64,000 bases of DNA from Leptospira noguchii serovar Panama str. CZ214 (GTDB lineage Bacteria; Spirochaetota; Leptospiria; Leptospirales; Leptospiraceae): assembly GCF_000306255.2 (NCBI RefSeq), contig NZ_AKWY02000016.1, positions 1 to 64,000 of the forward strand, given 5' to 3'. Within the stretch, counting starts at the first letter, position 1. Every line of letters starts with the position of its first letter. This document shows positions 25,061 through 33,303 of the stretch, piece by piece. The notes beneath the pieces are model-generated. The model made no database searches and was not told the origin of the DNA. It saw nothing but the letters and a program-made list of their open reading frames with translations. The position numbers and the translations under genes were made by a program.

Positions 25061-25243
25061 ATGAATCGTCTCATCTCATGTGAGACGATTATGAAAACTA
25101 CAGACGACAAATTAAAAACTCTTCTTTATAATTTTGCAAGAGATTTAAAAAAAGAAACAGCCTCGCTCAAAGAGCTGATCGAGATATATCACATAAAAAT
25201 TAGTCATGCTTTTCAGGAAAAAGTCGGTCGAAAAAAATCTTAA
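25061..25243 (+). CDS. Small hypothetical ORF near immunity region
   Basis: 60 aa from the ATG at 25061, or 50 aa from 25091. A perfect inverted repeat lies between the two possible starts. The protein is short, lysine-rich and helical. It ends inside the convergent HTH repressor gene (44-nt overlap). There is AAAAGG upstream of the first ATG. Coding status is doubtful. Confidence 0.32.
   Translation: MNRLISCETIMKTTDDKLKTLLYNFARDLKKETASLKELIEIYHIKISHAFQEKVGRKKS
25064..25090. repeat. Perfect 10-bp inverted repeat (operator or hairpin)
   Basis: AATCGTCTCA, a 7-base spacer, then TGAGACGATT. It is immediately followed by an ATG at 25091. It could be an operator for one of the nearby XRE proteins or an RNA hairpin. 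No T-run follows. Confidence 0.5.
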
Positions 25244-25640
25244 ACAGCTTTGAGTCGGATCGACTGAGTTCCAAAATTCTTTCTATATCCTTTCTTATCC
25301 CCGATTCATCGATCTGTCTGATAAAAACTCTATCCCGTTCAATTTCCTCAAACCGATCATGATTTTCCGGAGTCAGTTCGGAGAATATTTCCGCTGGGAC
25401 CTTTTTCTCTCCATCCCCAAATAATATCCAAAAGGGGTTATATCCGAGTGATTTCATTAACGCATACGCAAAGTCAAAGCCTACGGGCCTCGCACCTGAT
25501 AAATACCCATTTAACGTGGGAGGCTTGACATTTCCCGCCTCAGCCAATTGGTTTTGCCGAAACCCTGTCTCTGATAAAATAATCCTGATTCGATCGGAAG
25601 GATTATTATTTTTGGCATATTTTTGTTGAGAATTTATCAT
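25200..25640 (-). CDS. XRE-family phage repressor-like protein
   Basis: 146 aa. The helix-turn-helix lies at about 18-62 (I-I-L-S-E-T-G-F-R-Q-N-Q-L-A-E-A-G through L-N-G-Y-L-S-G-A-R-P), then N-P-F-W-I-L-F-G-D-G, typical of lambda-type repressors. The C-terminus is helical and charged, without a LexA-type peptidase motif. It lies in the immunity region with a second XRE gene at 26003-26425 of the same orientation. It probably controls one of the two arms. Confidence 0.7.
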   Translation of the reverse strand: MINSQQKYAKNNNPSDRIRIILSETGFRQNQLAEAGNVKPPTLNGYLSGARPVGFDFAYALMKSLGYNPFWILFGDGEKKVPAEIFSELTPENHDRFEEIERDRVFIRQIDESGIRKDIERILELSRSDSKLFKIFFDRLFPEKHD

Positions 25641-25808
25641 TGACTTTTAAAAATAACACAGAATCATTCGCGCATGTGAATCGTGTTTTATTATCGGTAT
25701 TTTTTTGTGTCAATCAAGGATTATTTTTGCTGAGACGTCATGATTTGTCTATAGCAGTTAATATACTAAAACGCTACAACAAAAATTCCGGGAACTGGGG
25801 TTGGAAGA

Positions 25809-26002
25809 TGGATATTCAAAATAGTAATTTTAAACTGGACGATAAAGACGAGCATCCGTCTGTCCCCATCCTTACTGATTTTTTTAAGACTCATATTCAC
25901 GAATTTTTAAATACAGGCTTAAGGTTCGACGTTTTAGCGCATTATTTAGCAGTAGAGACTTCCATTATTCTAAAACCATGGATCAATAAAAGTGATAGTT
26001 GA
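25809..26002 (+). CDS. Small hypothetical protein between two repressors
   Basis: 64 aa from the ATG at 25809, acidic then helical, not recognised. An upstream start at 25640 is open but has low-quality sequence. A TATACT lies at 25760-25765, about 44 bases upstream, and could be a -10 element. It ends one base before the convergent repressor gene. It could be an antirepressor-type small protein, but nothing in the sequence shows this. Confidence 0.4.
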
Positions 26003-26425
26003 TCACTTTTTCCAGCTATCCAGTATTGCACGTATTACACTCGATTCACTCTCTGTTAAATCTCGGTTTAGATCTAAAATTTTGTCCACGATACTCTTGG
26101 CAACAGGCCGTTTCCTAAGGATCTGAATTATTTGAAACTCAGCATTCAATTGATCATCGCGCCCTTTCTCAACTTCGGGATCAGAAAACATATTCCCAAC
26201 TTCAGTCAAAAGCCAGAGCGGATTTACATTATGTTTAATTTTTAACTTACGAATTGCTTCGGCTGAAAGGTCTTTAGTCCTCTCATTAATTAAATCATTA
26301 ATTCTCCCTGGCGATAACTCCAAAGAGTCGGCCAATTCCTTTTGATTCATATTTAGAACTTGTAGTAATTTTTCAATTTGCTTTTTCAAAAAAATACCGA
26401 TTTCGGTAAAAATTTTAATAGACAA
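26003..26425 (-). CDS. XRE-family repressor of the early arm
   Basis: Up to 140 aa from a TTG at 26425; a TTG at 26390 or ATG at 26350 are later options, so the start is uncertain. HTH: L-N-M-N-Q-K-E-L-A-D-S-L-E-L-S-P-G-R-I-N near 24-43, then N-P-L-W-L-L-T-E-V-G-N. It is divergent from the early arm, and two palindromes with TACCG/CGGTA half-sites lie at its 5' end, one of them inside the spacer of the early promoter. That is the layout of a phage repressor and operators. Confidence 0.68.
   Translation of the reverse strand: MSIKIFTEIGIFLKKQIEKLLQVLNMNQKELADSLELSPGRINDLINERTKDLSAEAIRKLKIKHNVNPLWLLTEVGNMFSDPEVEKGRDDQLNAEFQIIQILRKRPVAKSIVDKILDLNRDLTESESSVIRAILDSWKK
26395..26408. promoter_or_regulatory. 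Operator-like palindrome 1 (TACCGATTTCGGTA)
   Basis: TACCGA and TCGGTA separated by TT, a perfect inverted repeat at the 5' end of the XRE gene. It shares its half-site with the palindrome at 26426-26441; the centres are 32 bp apart, about three helical turns. Confidence 0.62.
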
Positions 26426-26447
26426 ATACCGTATTCGGTATTATGCT
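26419..26447 (+). promoter_or_regulatory. Early-arm promoter
   Basis: TAGACA (26419-26424), a 17-bp spacer, and TATGCT (26442-26447) resemble a sigma-70 promoter reading into the early operon. The operator palindrome at 26426-26441 fills the spacer, so a bound repressor would block RNA polymerase. Matches to consensus are 4 of 6 in each box. Confidence 0.6.
26426..26441. promoter_or_regulatory. Operator-like palindrome 2 (ATACCGTATTCGGTAT)
   Basis: ATACCG and CGGTAT around TATT, a perfect inverted repeat that lies within the spacer of the early promoter. It has the same TACCG/CGGTA half-sites as operator 1. Confidence 0.65.
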
Positions 26448-26521
26448 AACCTACAGGCTACCCCGTGCATAGAGAAAGCATCGGAAAAATAGGCCATAAA
26501 ATCAAGGAGAAATCAAATCAA

Positions 26522-26842
26522 ATGAGCGCAAGGAATATTGAACTGAATTGGATGCACCGATTTCTGAAGTTCTCAAATTGGATGCCTTCGTATTTTAAAA
26601 TCTCGCTCCATTGGATCGCGGTTGGGTATTTCATTCCTTGGAATTACATAGAAGAGATTCAGGCAAATGGATTGCGAATCTTAAATCTAAAAATGCGTAA
26701 GGGTTTAAGTGAATACGATTCGTCACGGCAATTCCTACACGTAGTCATCACAATCATAAGCATTGATTTTTATACAAACATCTATTCGCGTGAAGGCTTC
26801 TATATTCAAGCCGATGCTCATGTCCTTGGAGTTAAGGCATGA
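26522..26842 (+). CDS. Hypothetical early phage protein
   Basis: About 106 aa from the ATG at 26522, preceded by AAGGAG at 26504-26509 (12-nt spacing). A GTG at 26465 is possible but poorly supported. The protein is rich in aromatic residues (W, F, Y) and isoleucine, with a hydrophobic stretch near residues 30-50. It is not recognised. It is the first gene after the early promoter, the usual place of ner/cro-like genes, but no HTH is evident. Confidence 0.52.
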   Translation: MSARNIELNWMHRFLKFSNWMPSYFKISLHWIAVGYFIPWNYIEEIQANGLRILNLKMRKGLSEYDSSRQFLHVVITIISIDFYTNIYSREGFYIQADAHVLGVKA

Positions 26843-27057
26843 ACGCGATCCAACAACGGGAAGAGATTCAGCGCGAAATTGTATATCGTTACAAATACGT
26901 AAGTAAATTCGCAAAACATAATAATCTAAATGAGCGATTAACGTATGAATTTTTTGCCGGACGAAACAACAATCGCAGAGTGATCGCCGCACTCAACACA
27001 GAAGGATTCAAAAATATCCAACTGGTTCTCACTAAAGATACAGGAAGCGCGGCATGA
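26839..27057 (+). CDS. Small early phage protein
   Basis: 72 aa, basic, with its ATG overlapping the previous stop (ATGA). A helical pattern with R-Y-K-Y-V-S-K-F-A-K-H-N-N-L-N-E-R (about 17-33) hints at a short helix-turn-helix, but it is too weak to assign. The operon context (tight overlaps) supports it as a real gene. Confidence 0.55.
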   Translation: MNAIQQREEIQREIVYRYKYVSKFAKHNNLNERLTYEFFAGRNNNRRVIAALNTEGFKNIQLVLTKDTGSAA

Positions 27058-27260
27058 ATCCAACGCTCGGAATCAAAATACATCGCAAACGAGTAGCTGA
27101 CTCGGTGCTCAAAATCGAGAACACATCAGACAAAAGTCCAATAGAAATCTTACTCTCTCGTTGTGCAATCTATGAATATTTCATCGATGATGCCGGACTA
27201 AAGAAACAATTCACCAAGTGGGTAGAAAAGAAAAAAATTCAGGATAATCAAAATGGCTAA
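27054..27260 (+). CDS. Small early phage protein
   Basis: 68 aa, lysine-rich, unrecognised. The start overlaps the previous stop by 4 bases (ATGA). One cysteine (in S-R-C-A-I-Y-E-Y-F). No signal or membrane segment. Its reality is supported by coupling to both neighbours. Confidence 0.52.
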   Translation: MNPTLGIKIHRKRVADSVLKIENTSDKSPIEILLSRCAIYEYFIDDAGLKKQFTKWVEKKKIQDNQNG

Positions 27261-27528
27261 TCTTAGAAAATATGATCGCGTCCGCAGCCGTTTCCTTTGC
27301 GACCACGTTAAACTGTTGAAAGGCCACGGACTAAACGTCTACACAGTTTTTGATCGTTGCTGGAGCAAGGTCCCGGATGCCCTCATCAAAAAGCTCAACG
27401 GAGAAGAGCTATCTCAATACATTCGTCTGCACATTCTGCCTACGGAACTTTCCACCCAAGCCCCTCAAAACAAAGAAGGGTATAAAACGAAAAATCCAAA
27501 AAGCCACACGGTAGAAAAATTCGCATGA
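27253..27528 (+). CDS. Small early phage protein
   Basis: 91 aa, basic N-terminus (R-K-Y-D-R-V-R-S-R-F), not recognised. It overlaps the previous gene by 8 bases and the following one by 4. Helical middle, polar C-terminal tail with P-Q-N-K-E. It may be DNA- or RNA-binding by charge alone, which is a guess. Confidence 0.52.
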   Translation: MANLRKYDRVRSRFLCDHVKLLKGHGLNVYTVFDRCWSKVPDALIKKLNGEELSQYIRLHILPTELSTQAPQNKEGYKTKNPKSHTVEKFA

Positions 27529-27773
27529 AATTTGTTAATCCAATCTTTCCAACATCCGACTTGTCTGATTGCAACCCAGGCAATTCCTCTTCCCTCGGTG
27601 GAGGTAACTCCATCGAGGGCATTTTTTCGGATACTATTGCTATTTCAAATATTCCACGATGCTCCGGATGCGGACAGTCCTCAGTAACAGTTTACCAGTT
27701 CAAACTCTGTAAGACATGTTTGAATTTGTCTTTCGTAAAACTGAGACCCTTAATCGATTCGGTAAGAATATGA
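27525..27773 (+). CDS. Small putative zinc-ribbon protein
   Basis: 82 aa. The C-terminal half has R-C-S-G-C-G (46-49 region) and later C-K-T-C, a CxxC...CxxC arrangement that could bind one zinc ion. The N-terminal half is low in complexity, rich in S/G/N. It sits in a chain of overlapping early genes (ATGA at both ends). Confidence 0.5.
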   Translation: MKFVNPIFPTSDLSDCNPGNSSSLGGGNSIEGIFSDTIAISNIPRCSGCGQSSVTVYQFKLCKTCLNLSFVKLRPLIDSVRI

Positions 27774-28243
27774 CTCTCCTGACGGTGGCAAAATTCTTTT
27801 TAGAAAATCCTAATGTTGGATTTCGTCCGACACACGTTGCACGAAACCTTAAGCGTTCGGAAAAAACAATCTACCGAACGATTCAAATTTTAATGTCCTG
27901 GCAATTCATAGAGGAATGTAACGGGATCTACATTCTCAACCCCGATACGATTGAGGGTAAAAGCCAAATTAAAAAAGCTAACGGAACCGGAGCCGTATAC
28001 ATATTGATCCACCTCCTTCCGGGCAAAAGCTTCTTTTCTGGAGAATTCAGACTCCTGACAGGGATACAATCCCTCGAACGTGCAAAGCGCAAGTTACTGC
28101 AAACAAATCTAATCTTGCCAGACCAAGAGAACGGTTTGTTTTTTTCAGAAAGTTTTCGCTGGCAGCTTGTTCCAAAAATTCAAATCAAACTCGCACAAGC
28201 TACGAGCCACCTACGGAGCCTCAGGAGGATTTATGGAAAATGA
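27770..28243 (+). CDS. Winged-helix DNA-binding protein
   Basis: 157 aa from the ATG at 27770, which overlaps the previous stop. Residues 1-60 contain M-T-L-L-T-V-A-K-F-F-L, then T-H-V-A-R-N-L-K-R-S-E-K-T-I-Y-R-T-I near 23-40, a recognisable winged-helix HTH. The C-terminal half is unassigned. It may regulate the transposition or later genes of the early arm. Confidence 0.6.
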   Translation: MTLLTVAKFFLENPNVGFRPTHVARNLKRSEKTIYRTIQILMSWQFIEECNGIYILNPDTIEGKSQIKKANGTGAVYILIHLLPGKSFFSGEFRLLTGIQSLERAKRKLLQTNLILPDQENGLFFSESFRWQLVPKIQIKLAQATSHLRSLRRIYGK

Positions 28244-28559
28244 AAATATGCCATCATTAAAAAAAAGCCTAATGATGGCACGTATTCCCAGAGGCAGACA
28301 TTTGCCATTAGAGTTATTGAAAATCTGTAAGATTAGAGAAGGTAGGAATACATTACGTGCAATCTCGATGGCATATAACGTAAACCAGGGAGACCTATCC
28401 CGTGTTATATCCGGCAAGCGAAACACAAAAGCTCATATTCAGATTTTAGAAATGGAATTTGGAATCTCCATCGAAGAAGTCCGAGCAATCTGGAAACGAG
28501 ATGCGGAACGAAAACGAGAGTTAGGCAACACGGCCAACGAACTCAAAGATCAAACTTAA
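28233..28559 (+). CDS. HTH protein, Ner/Cro-like size
   Basis: 108 aa from the ATG at 28233, with AGGAGG a few bases upstream, overlapping the end of the previous gene. Helical pattern T-L-R-A-I-S-M-A-Y-N-V-N-Q-G-D-L-S-R-V-I near 35-54 followed by S-G-K-R-N-T is a lambda-type HTH. A lysine/arginine/glutamate-rich tail follows. Likely an early transcription regulator of the phage. Confidence 0.62.
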   Translation: MENENMPSLKKSLMMARIPRGRHLPLELLKICKIREGRNTLRAISMAYNVNQGDLSRVISGKRNTKAHIQILEMEFGISIEEVRAIWKRDAERKRELGNTANELKDQT

Positions 28560-28574
28560 TCAAATGGGTAGAAT

Positions 28575-29453
28575 ATGACAACCAAATCAGCGTTAGACGA
28601 ATACAAAGACGAAATAGAAGACTCGGACAACAACGTATCGCAACCGGAAACGGCCCTGACAATTCCGAGCGCAAGCGAGGCGAGAGAGTTCTCGCCGGAA
28701 CAGCGAAAGGCCTTGGCTCAATTGTATATCACTCAAGCCAGGGTGAACATCTTTCAAACCGCTCTCTCATTAACAGCAATTCGCAACCTCGAACTGTTTC
28801 ATGAGCTTGGATATTCCGGATTTCATGACTGCGTAGAGCAAGAACTCGATATGAGCGGCAGAGTTGCATTAGAATATGTGAATGCGATCGAATCGTTTGG
28901 ACTGGGTGACCGAGTTAAACAACTCATGGAAGCATCTCCGAAACGATTCCTGCAAGCTGCCAAGGAAGTCCGACTCAAACAACTCGAAGGGGAAACCTTA
29001 ACCCTTTCCGACGGAACAGTCGTTTCCGCGGAAGAGTTTTTAGAGGAGCGGATTTCCTCTTTAGAAAATTCTTCAAAGAAAAAAATCAAATCCCTGGAAA
29101 CGGAAAATCAAACCGTAAAGGCCGAAGCGGAACTCCTCCGAAAAAAACAAGCAACCCTGGAAAAGTCGATCCAGAAGAAAGACGACCAAATTGATGTTCT
29201 TCGGAAATCCAAGGACATCGATCCGGATAAACTCCTAAAAATCAAGAGTCAAAGAGAGGCGGAAAAAATTATCGATGAGTGTAACGCATCGATCCTTGAC
29301 GCGCTGCAACGAATTGAATCCATCCCGGAAGAATCTCGAAACGGTGGGTTAGGAATCTATCTATCTCGAACAATCGCGACAATGGAAATCTCGCTCAAAA
29401 CATTAAAGATGGCGTGGTCGAGCCATATTTTTCAAGGAGAGACGCAAGAGTGA
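28575..29453 (+). CDS. Coiled-coil early phage protein
   Basis: 292 aa. The N-terminal part (30-130) is helical with F-H-E-L-G-Y-S-G-F-H-D-C-V and the middle (about 155-235) is a long charged coiled coil, rich in K/E/Q. It is placed directly upstream of the transposase, with its TGA overlapping the transposase GTG (GTGA at 29450-29453). A role in transposition or DNA binding is possible but not shown. Confidence 0.55.
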   Translation: MTTKSALDEYKDEIEDSDNNVSQPETALTIPSASEAREFSPEQRKALAQLYITQARVNIFQTALSLTAIRNLELFHELGYSGFHDCVEQELDMSGRVALEYVNAIESFGLGDRVKQLMEASPKRFLQAAKEVRLKQLEGETLTLSDGTVVSAEEFLEERISSLENSSKKKIKSLETENQTVKAEAELLRKKQATLEKSIQKKDDQIDVLRKSKDIDPDKLLKIKSQREAEKIIDECNASILDALQRIESIPEESRNGGLGIYLSRTIATMEISLKTLKMAWSSHIFQGETQE

Positions 29454-31162
29454 AACAATTAGATCCAGATTTGTTTTACGAATTCTATTCGGCTTGGAAA
29501 GAGGCTCCGTCAAAACATTCCAAAGGTGAAATGATGCGTAAAGCAGCCGCCACCTTTGGGTTGTCGGAAGACGCAATCCGTAGAAGATTCGAAAAATTTA
29601 ATATTGGATCAGAGTTAGCCGTCGTCTCAGGTCAGATAAAATCAAAGCGAAAATCAAATCTAAATCCTGAACGAATGGATCTCCGGGAAACTGAAGCGAA
29701 GATAATTGCCGAGATTGTTTATTCAAATCTGTCTGGCAAAAATCCGAAACCACTCTCAATGAAACTTGCGTTAAGGAGGGCACGAAACAGCGGACAGATA
29801 CAACTGCCTTGGACCGAATCCACCGCAAACCGGTGGTTGAACCGTCTCGGTCTCGGACGTCATGAAATGCAATCGGAAGAGGCATCACGAACGTGGAAAG
29901 AACCGTATTCGAATTCTACGCACATGGTCGACGCGTCCGTTGCAGCCAGGTATTTTTTAAACCCACGCGGTAAAATCGAACGCCGCTGGTTTCTGGACGA
30001 CAAAGACGAAGAGACCGCAATGCTCAAAGACAACCTGATCAAAGTGTGGATTTATTCTCTCGTAGATGTTTACTCAAAAGTATTTTATCTTTGGGCCTAT
30101 GGCGGAAAGGCGATTACGCCAGGAGCGAAACATCGGGGCGAGAATACGGCGGACTACTTTGATTTTTTCAAGCGCGCTTGGATGCCTAAAGTCGATCGCC
30201 GGAACCCATTTGAAGGAACTCCAGAATATCTTTATAACGACAAGGGGTCTGGACTCAAAGGTGCTAAAAACGCACTTACGCGACTCGGTGGAATCATCGT
30301 TAAAACACACACACCAGGGCGGCCCAAAGCAAAAGGTCCAGTCGAACGTAGAATCGGAATTTATAAAAACATCATAGAACCCGCGATCGACGGCAAGAAG
30401 TTTGCAGACCTCAAGGAATTGAATGATTTTCTAACGTTATATACCATTCACGAAAATCAAATCAGTGGACGATTTGATCTCTGGCTTGCAGGAACAAAAG
30501 ACAAACCAATCAGGCGAATTACAGAGCAAAACTTTTACGACGCTACAGTAACATTCGATAATCGAGTCGTCAACAATTACGGCTGTATCGAATATCGAAA
30601 TCATTCCTATGGAGTCGCTTTGGATTTGGTAGGCCAAAACGTCACTCTCTTCAGAGACCGCGAAGGAAATCTCGTAGCAGAGGATAAATTAGGAAATCTT
30701 TATATTTGCAATCCGGACGGAGCAAGAAGTATATCGCAACATACAGGATACCAAACGCAATCATCGGACACATGGCTGAAAACCGATCGTATGAAGTTAC
30801 GTGAAGATATCCGTGATGGCGCCAAGGGACAACGTAAAATTTTTACGATCGAAGATCTTTATCCAGAAGCAGAAATGGAAAACCTACGATACTTTCCTGC
30901 AAATTCAGTCCCTGTCGAAACTCCCGCAACGATGGCACCAAGTGAGTTCACCGAATTGGAATCGGCGTGGAGCTACATCGAACGACGTCTTTTAATCTAT
31001 CGTTCCGAAATGCCAGTTGAACTTTTTGAAGCCGTCCAGGGACGACTGAATTCAAGCCTTGCCCTCAAAGGCTCGATTACTAACCAAGAAATATATGAAC
31101 TTTTGAATATTCTGAATAACATTGATTTTGAATCTAACGATTCTAAGGAGAACGCGGAATGA
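29450..31162 (+). CDS. MuA-like DDE transposase
   Basis: About 570 aa from the GTG at 29450 (AAGGAG upstream; the earlier GTG at 29414 lies in the previous gene). The catalytic triad is visible: D161 in H-M-V-D-A-S, D264 in Y-N-D-K-G-S-G, and E299 in K-G-P-V-E-R-R-I-G, with 35 residues between the second D and E. The C-terminal beta-barrel and helical tail follow the Mu transposase C domain. It catalyses strand transfer of phage ends. MuB-like ATPase follows with a 4-nt overlap. Confidence 0.86.
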   Translation: MKQLDPDLFYEFYSAWKEAPSKHSKGEMMRKAAATFGLSEDAIRRRFEKFNIGSELAVVSGQIKSKRKSNLNPERMDLRETEAKIIAEIVYSNLSGKNPKPLSMKLALRRARNSGQIQLPWTESTANRWLNRLGLGRHEMQSEEASRTWKEPYSNSTHMVDASVAARYFLNPRGKIERRWFLDDKDEETAMLKDNLIKVWIYSLVDVYSKVFYLWAYGGKAITPGAKHRGENTADYFDFFKRAWMPKVDRRNPFEGTPEYLYNDKGSGLKGAKNALTRLGGIIVKTHTPGRPKAKGPVERRIGIYKNIIEPAIDGKKFADLKELNDFLTLYTIHENQISGRFDLWLAGTKDKPIRRITEQNFYDATVTFDNRVVNNYGCIEYRNHSYGVALDLVGQNVTLFRDREGNLVAEDKLGNLYICNPDGARSISQHTGYQTQSSDTWLKTDRMKLREDIRDGAKGQRKIFTIEDLYPEAEMENLRYFPANSVPVETPATMAPSEFTELESAWSYIERRLLIYRSEMPVELFEAVQGRLNSSLALKGSITNQEIYELLNILNNIDFESNDSKENAE

Positions 31163-32163
31163 GTTTTGTAGATACGGAAAACACAAATAGGGTAATTAGA
31201 GCAATCAAGCATGCCGTCGACAGTTCCGGTTGGGAGTGCGTCGTCGGACATGTTGGCGCAGGTAAGACGTTTCTATACGAACACATGCTACATTTTTGGC
31301 GCGATTATCCGAATAGGTTTCAAGTAATTGAAATGGGAAGATGCTATGAAAGTTTCGATTACAACATCAATCAGATTATGAAAGTGATGATCTCTGAACT
31401 TAGTCCGGATAGAGAAATTCCCGGAAGCGCTCATGCGAAACAACTGATTCTTAGAGAGATCCTTACTGCCGCTTTTAAACGAAAGCGTAAGATCGTTCTA
31501 TTATTCGATGAGTCACAGGCTCTCTCTGGCAAACTTCTTAGAGACCTAAAAAAGATTCATGAGATTAGCATTCCCGAAAAAGAAAATCTTTTCTCAATCG
31601 TCATGTTTGGAAAAAACGAAGGCCCTTGGCTTCGCTCTTTGATTAAGACTCAAGAGATTGGATGGAGAATTCGCAAGACGAATTTGGAACCGCTTAAAGA
31701 CAACGAAGTTCTTTCATTCGCAGAGCGAGCTTTCGAAGTCAAATTCGAGTCTGGACAGAATGGACAAAAGTCTCGTCAGATTTTTATCCAGAACACATTC
31801 CCGACTCCACTCGGAGTGAAACATCAGATCCAAAAAATCGAGAGAACATTCCCTGGATGGAATCGAGTTCTCACTTATGATCAAGCAAAGATCATCTTTC
31901 CACAATCCTTTGGAGAAATACTCAAAAAACTTAAGATCACTCAACGTGAAGTAGCAAGAAGAGTTCGAGAAATTACGGGTAAAGAATTAAGCAAAGCCGC
32001 AATCTCTACATATCTAAGCGGTGACGAAAGTGACATTAAGAAATCAAGACTGAGTCTTGACGGTCAAAAGATGACGTTCGAAGCGGCTATAGATCTAATC
32101 AGAGATCGTTCACCGGGTGATGTTCAGTCTGCGGAAGTCCTCCTAAGAACAGCAAACGAATAA
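31159..32163 (+). CDS. MuB-like AAA+ ATPase for target selection
   Basis: 334 aa. Walker A G-H-V-G-A-G-K-T (30-37) and Walker B I-V-L-L-F-D-E-S-Q (112-120) define an AAA+ ATPase of the MuB type that binds target DNA and activates the transposase. A helix-turn-helix-like segment (I-T-Q-R-E-V-A-R-R-V-R-E-I-T, about 258-271, to I-S-T-Y-L-S-G) lies in the C-terminal part; in phage Mu the HTH of MuB is N-terminal. It overlaps the transposase by 4 bases. Confidence 0.8.
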   Translation: MSFVDTENTNRVIRAIKHAVDSSGWECVVGHVGAGKTFLYEHMLHFWRDYPNRFQVIEMGRCYESFDYNINQIMKVMISELSPDREIPGSAHAKQLILREILTAAFKRKRKIVLLFDESQALSGKLLRDLKKIHEISIPEKENLFSIVMFGKNEGPWLRSLIKTQEIGWRIRKTNLEPLKDNEVLSFAERAFEVKFESGQNGQKSRQIFIQNTFPTPLGVKHQIQKIERTFPGWNRVLTYDQAKIIFPQSFGEILKKLKITQREVARRVREITGKELSKAAISTYLSGDESDIKKSRLSLDGQKMTFEAAIDLIRDRSPGDVQSAEVLLRTANE

Positions 32164-32190
32164 CGCAATATTTTAATATTGAGAGGTAAC

Positions 32191-32517
32191 ATGAAAATCG
32201 CAAACCAGGAAGAACACAATAACGCTCTGCAAAGAGTAGCTGAAGTCAAAAAACAGATCTCTGAATTTAAAACGAATTCGGGAGATCTTGAAACTGAGGT
32301 TACACTTTTAGAGGAGGAGAAGAAAGAAACGATCCAGCTTTTAGAAGAGGAAAAGAAAGTAAAGATTCAAGCGATCGATGACAAAATCAAAACCGTAAAA
32401 GATCGATTGAAAACCGCAAAGGAAGAACAAAAGAAAAATCTCAAGTCACTCGAAAGTGAATTGAAGGATCTTCAATCTGCTTTGGGTGAATTCGTCGTGG
32501 ATCAAGTCGCGGTATAA
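32191..32517 (+). CDS. Coiled-coil protein of early arm
   Basis: 108 aa from the ATG at 32191 (GAGAGG upstream). Almost entirely a charged coiled coil: repeated L-L-E-E-E-K-K and K-D-R-L-K-T-A-K-E-E patterns. No family identified. It lies between the transposition genes and the broken basic-protein and gam genes. Confidence 0.55.
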   Translation: MKIANQEEHNNALQRVAEVKKQISEFKTNSGDLETEVTLLEEEKKETIQLLEEEKKVKIQAIDDKIKTVKDRLKTAKEEQKKNLKSLESELKDLQSALGEFVVDQVAV

Positions 32518-32532
32518 AGGAAGGAGAAACGT

Positions 32533-32699
32533 ATGGCGATTGCAAAGAAGAAAAAGGTTGCGAAGAAGAAAGTCGCTACCAAAAAACGGGAAAGAAGAAG
32601 AAGCTAAAGAATCAGGTTCCACCTGCTAAAGTCATTCCTTCCTCTGCAAGCGGAGTCGCAGTAGACATGACTCCTGAGAATTCGGAACCGAAAGAATAG
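32533..32699 (+). pseudogene. Lysine-rich basic protein (histone-like), frameshifted
   Basis: AAGGAG then ATG at 32533 begins a lysine/alanine-rich protein (M-A-I-A-K-K-K-K-V-A). After a run of six A at 32581-32586 the frame meets a stop at 32605. In the -1 frame the reading continues T-G-K-K-K-K-L-K-N-Q-V-P-P-A-K-V and ends at a TAG at 32697, just before the ribosome-binding site of the next gene. One A more in the run would restore about 55 aa. This is consistent with a small DNA-binding protein. The A-run is not in the correct phase for a canonical -1 slippery heptamer. Confidence 0.55.
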
Positions 32700-32708
32700 G
32701 AGGTCATC

Positions 32709-33303
32709 GTGGCTAAAAAGGAAAGACGAGTAAAAATACATTAGTTGATTTACCAGATAACAACTACGTAAACCGCGATGACCTCACCCAAGCCGTGTGC
32801 AACAGCTTGGGGAGTTCAAACGCCAGAGAGATCGAATCACGAGCGAGACAGACGACCAAATCAGCAAGCTCCAAAACGATCTTCAGGAAAAGATTTCCCC
32901 ATTGGACTTAAAAATCCAACACATTGCGGCTGGGATAAAGCACTTCGTGGATCATCATAAGGAAGATCTCTTTCCTGATCCAGAGTATAAAACCTGCAAA
33001 TTGACCACAGGTATTTTAAAGTTGAGAAGAATTCCGGCAAGTGTCAAGACACGGGCAACGCAAAAACTCTTTGATAGAATTCTTTCAGAGAATGGTCTTC
33101 TCAAAAAGTTTAACAGTCTCGTTTCTCGATTAAGCGGTGTCTTCCTTCGAGTTAAGTTGGAGTTGAACAAAGAACAGATCCTTGCGGAACCATTGAAGGC
33201 AATGCAAAAAATCGGGGTAGAACTCAACGAAGAATCCGAGCGTTTATACATCTCTCCATCCGAAACGGATGTAGAAATCGAAGCGATCGGAGACGCCGCA
33301 TGA
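32709..33303 (+). pseudogene. gam: Gam-like host-nuclease inhibitor, two frameshifts
   Basis: AGGAGG then GTG at 32709 starts the gene. It is interrupted after about 10 codons at a five-A run (32732-32736). The next open frame carries [19 protein letters not shown] until about 32797, where a second shift near GTGTG leads to [10 protein letters not shown] and a long match to Mu Gam-type proteins (helical coiled N-half, then [10 protein letters not shown] near the C-terminus). Restoring one A and removing TG gives about 197 aa. Gam binds DNA ends and protects them from exonuclease. The 32797 GTG may still give a shortened form. Confidence 0.68.

Noticed and set aside
32581..32587. AAAAAAC as a programmed -1 frameshift site
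   Set aside because: The heptamer starts at codon position 1, not 3, so it does not have the phase of a canonical slippery site; an indel is simpler.
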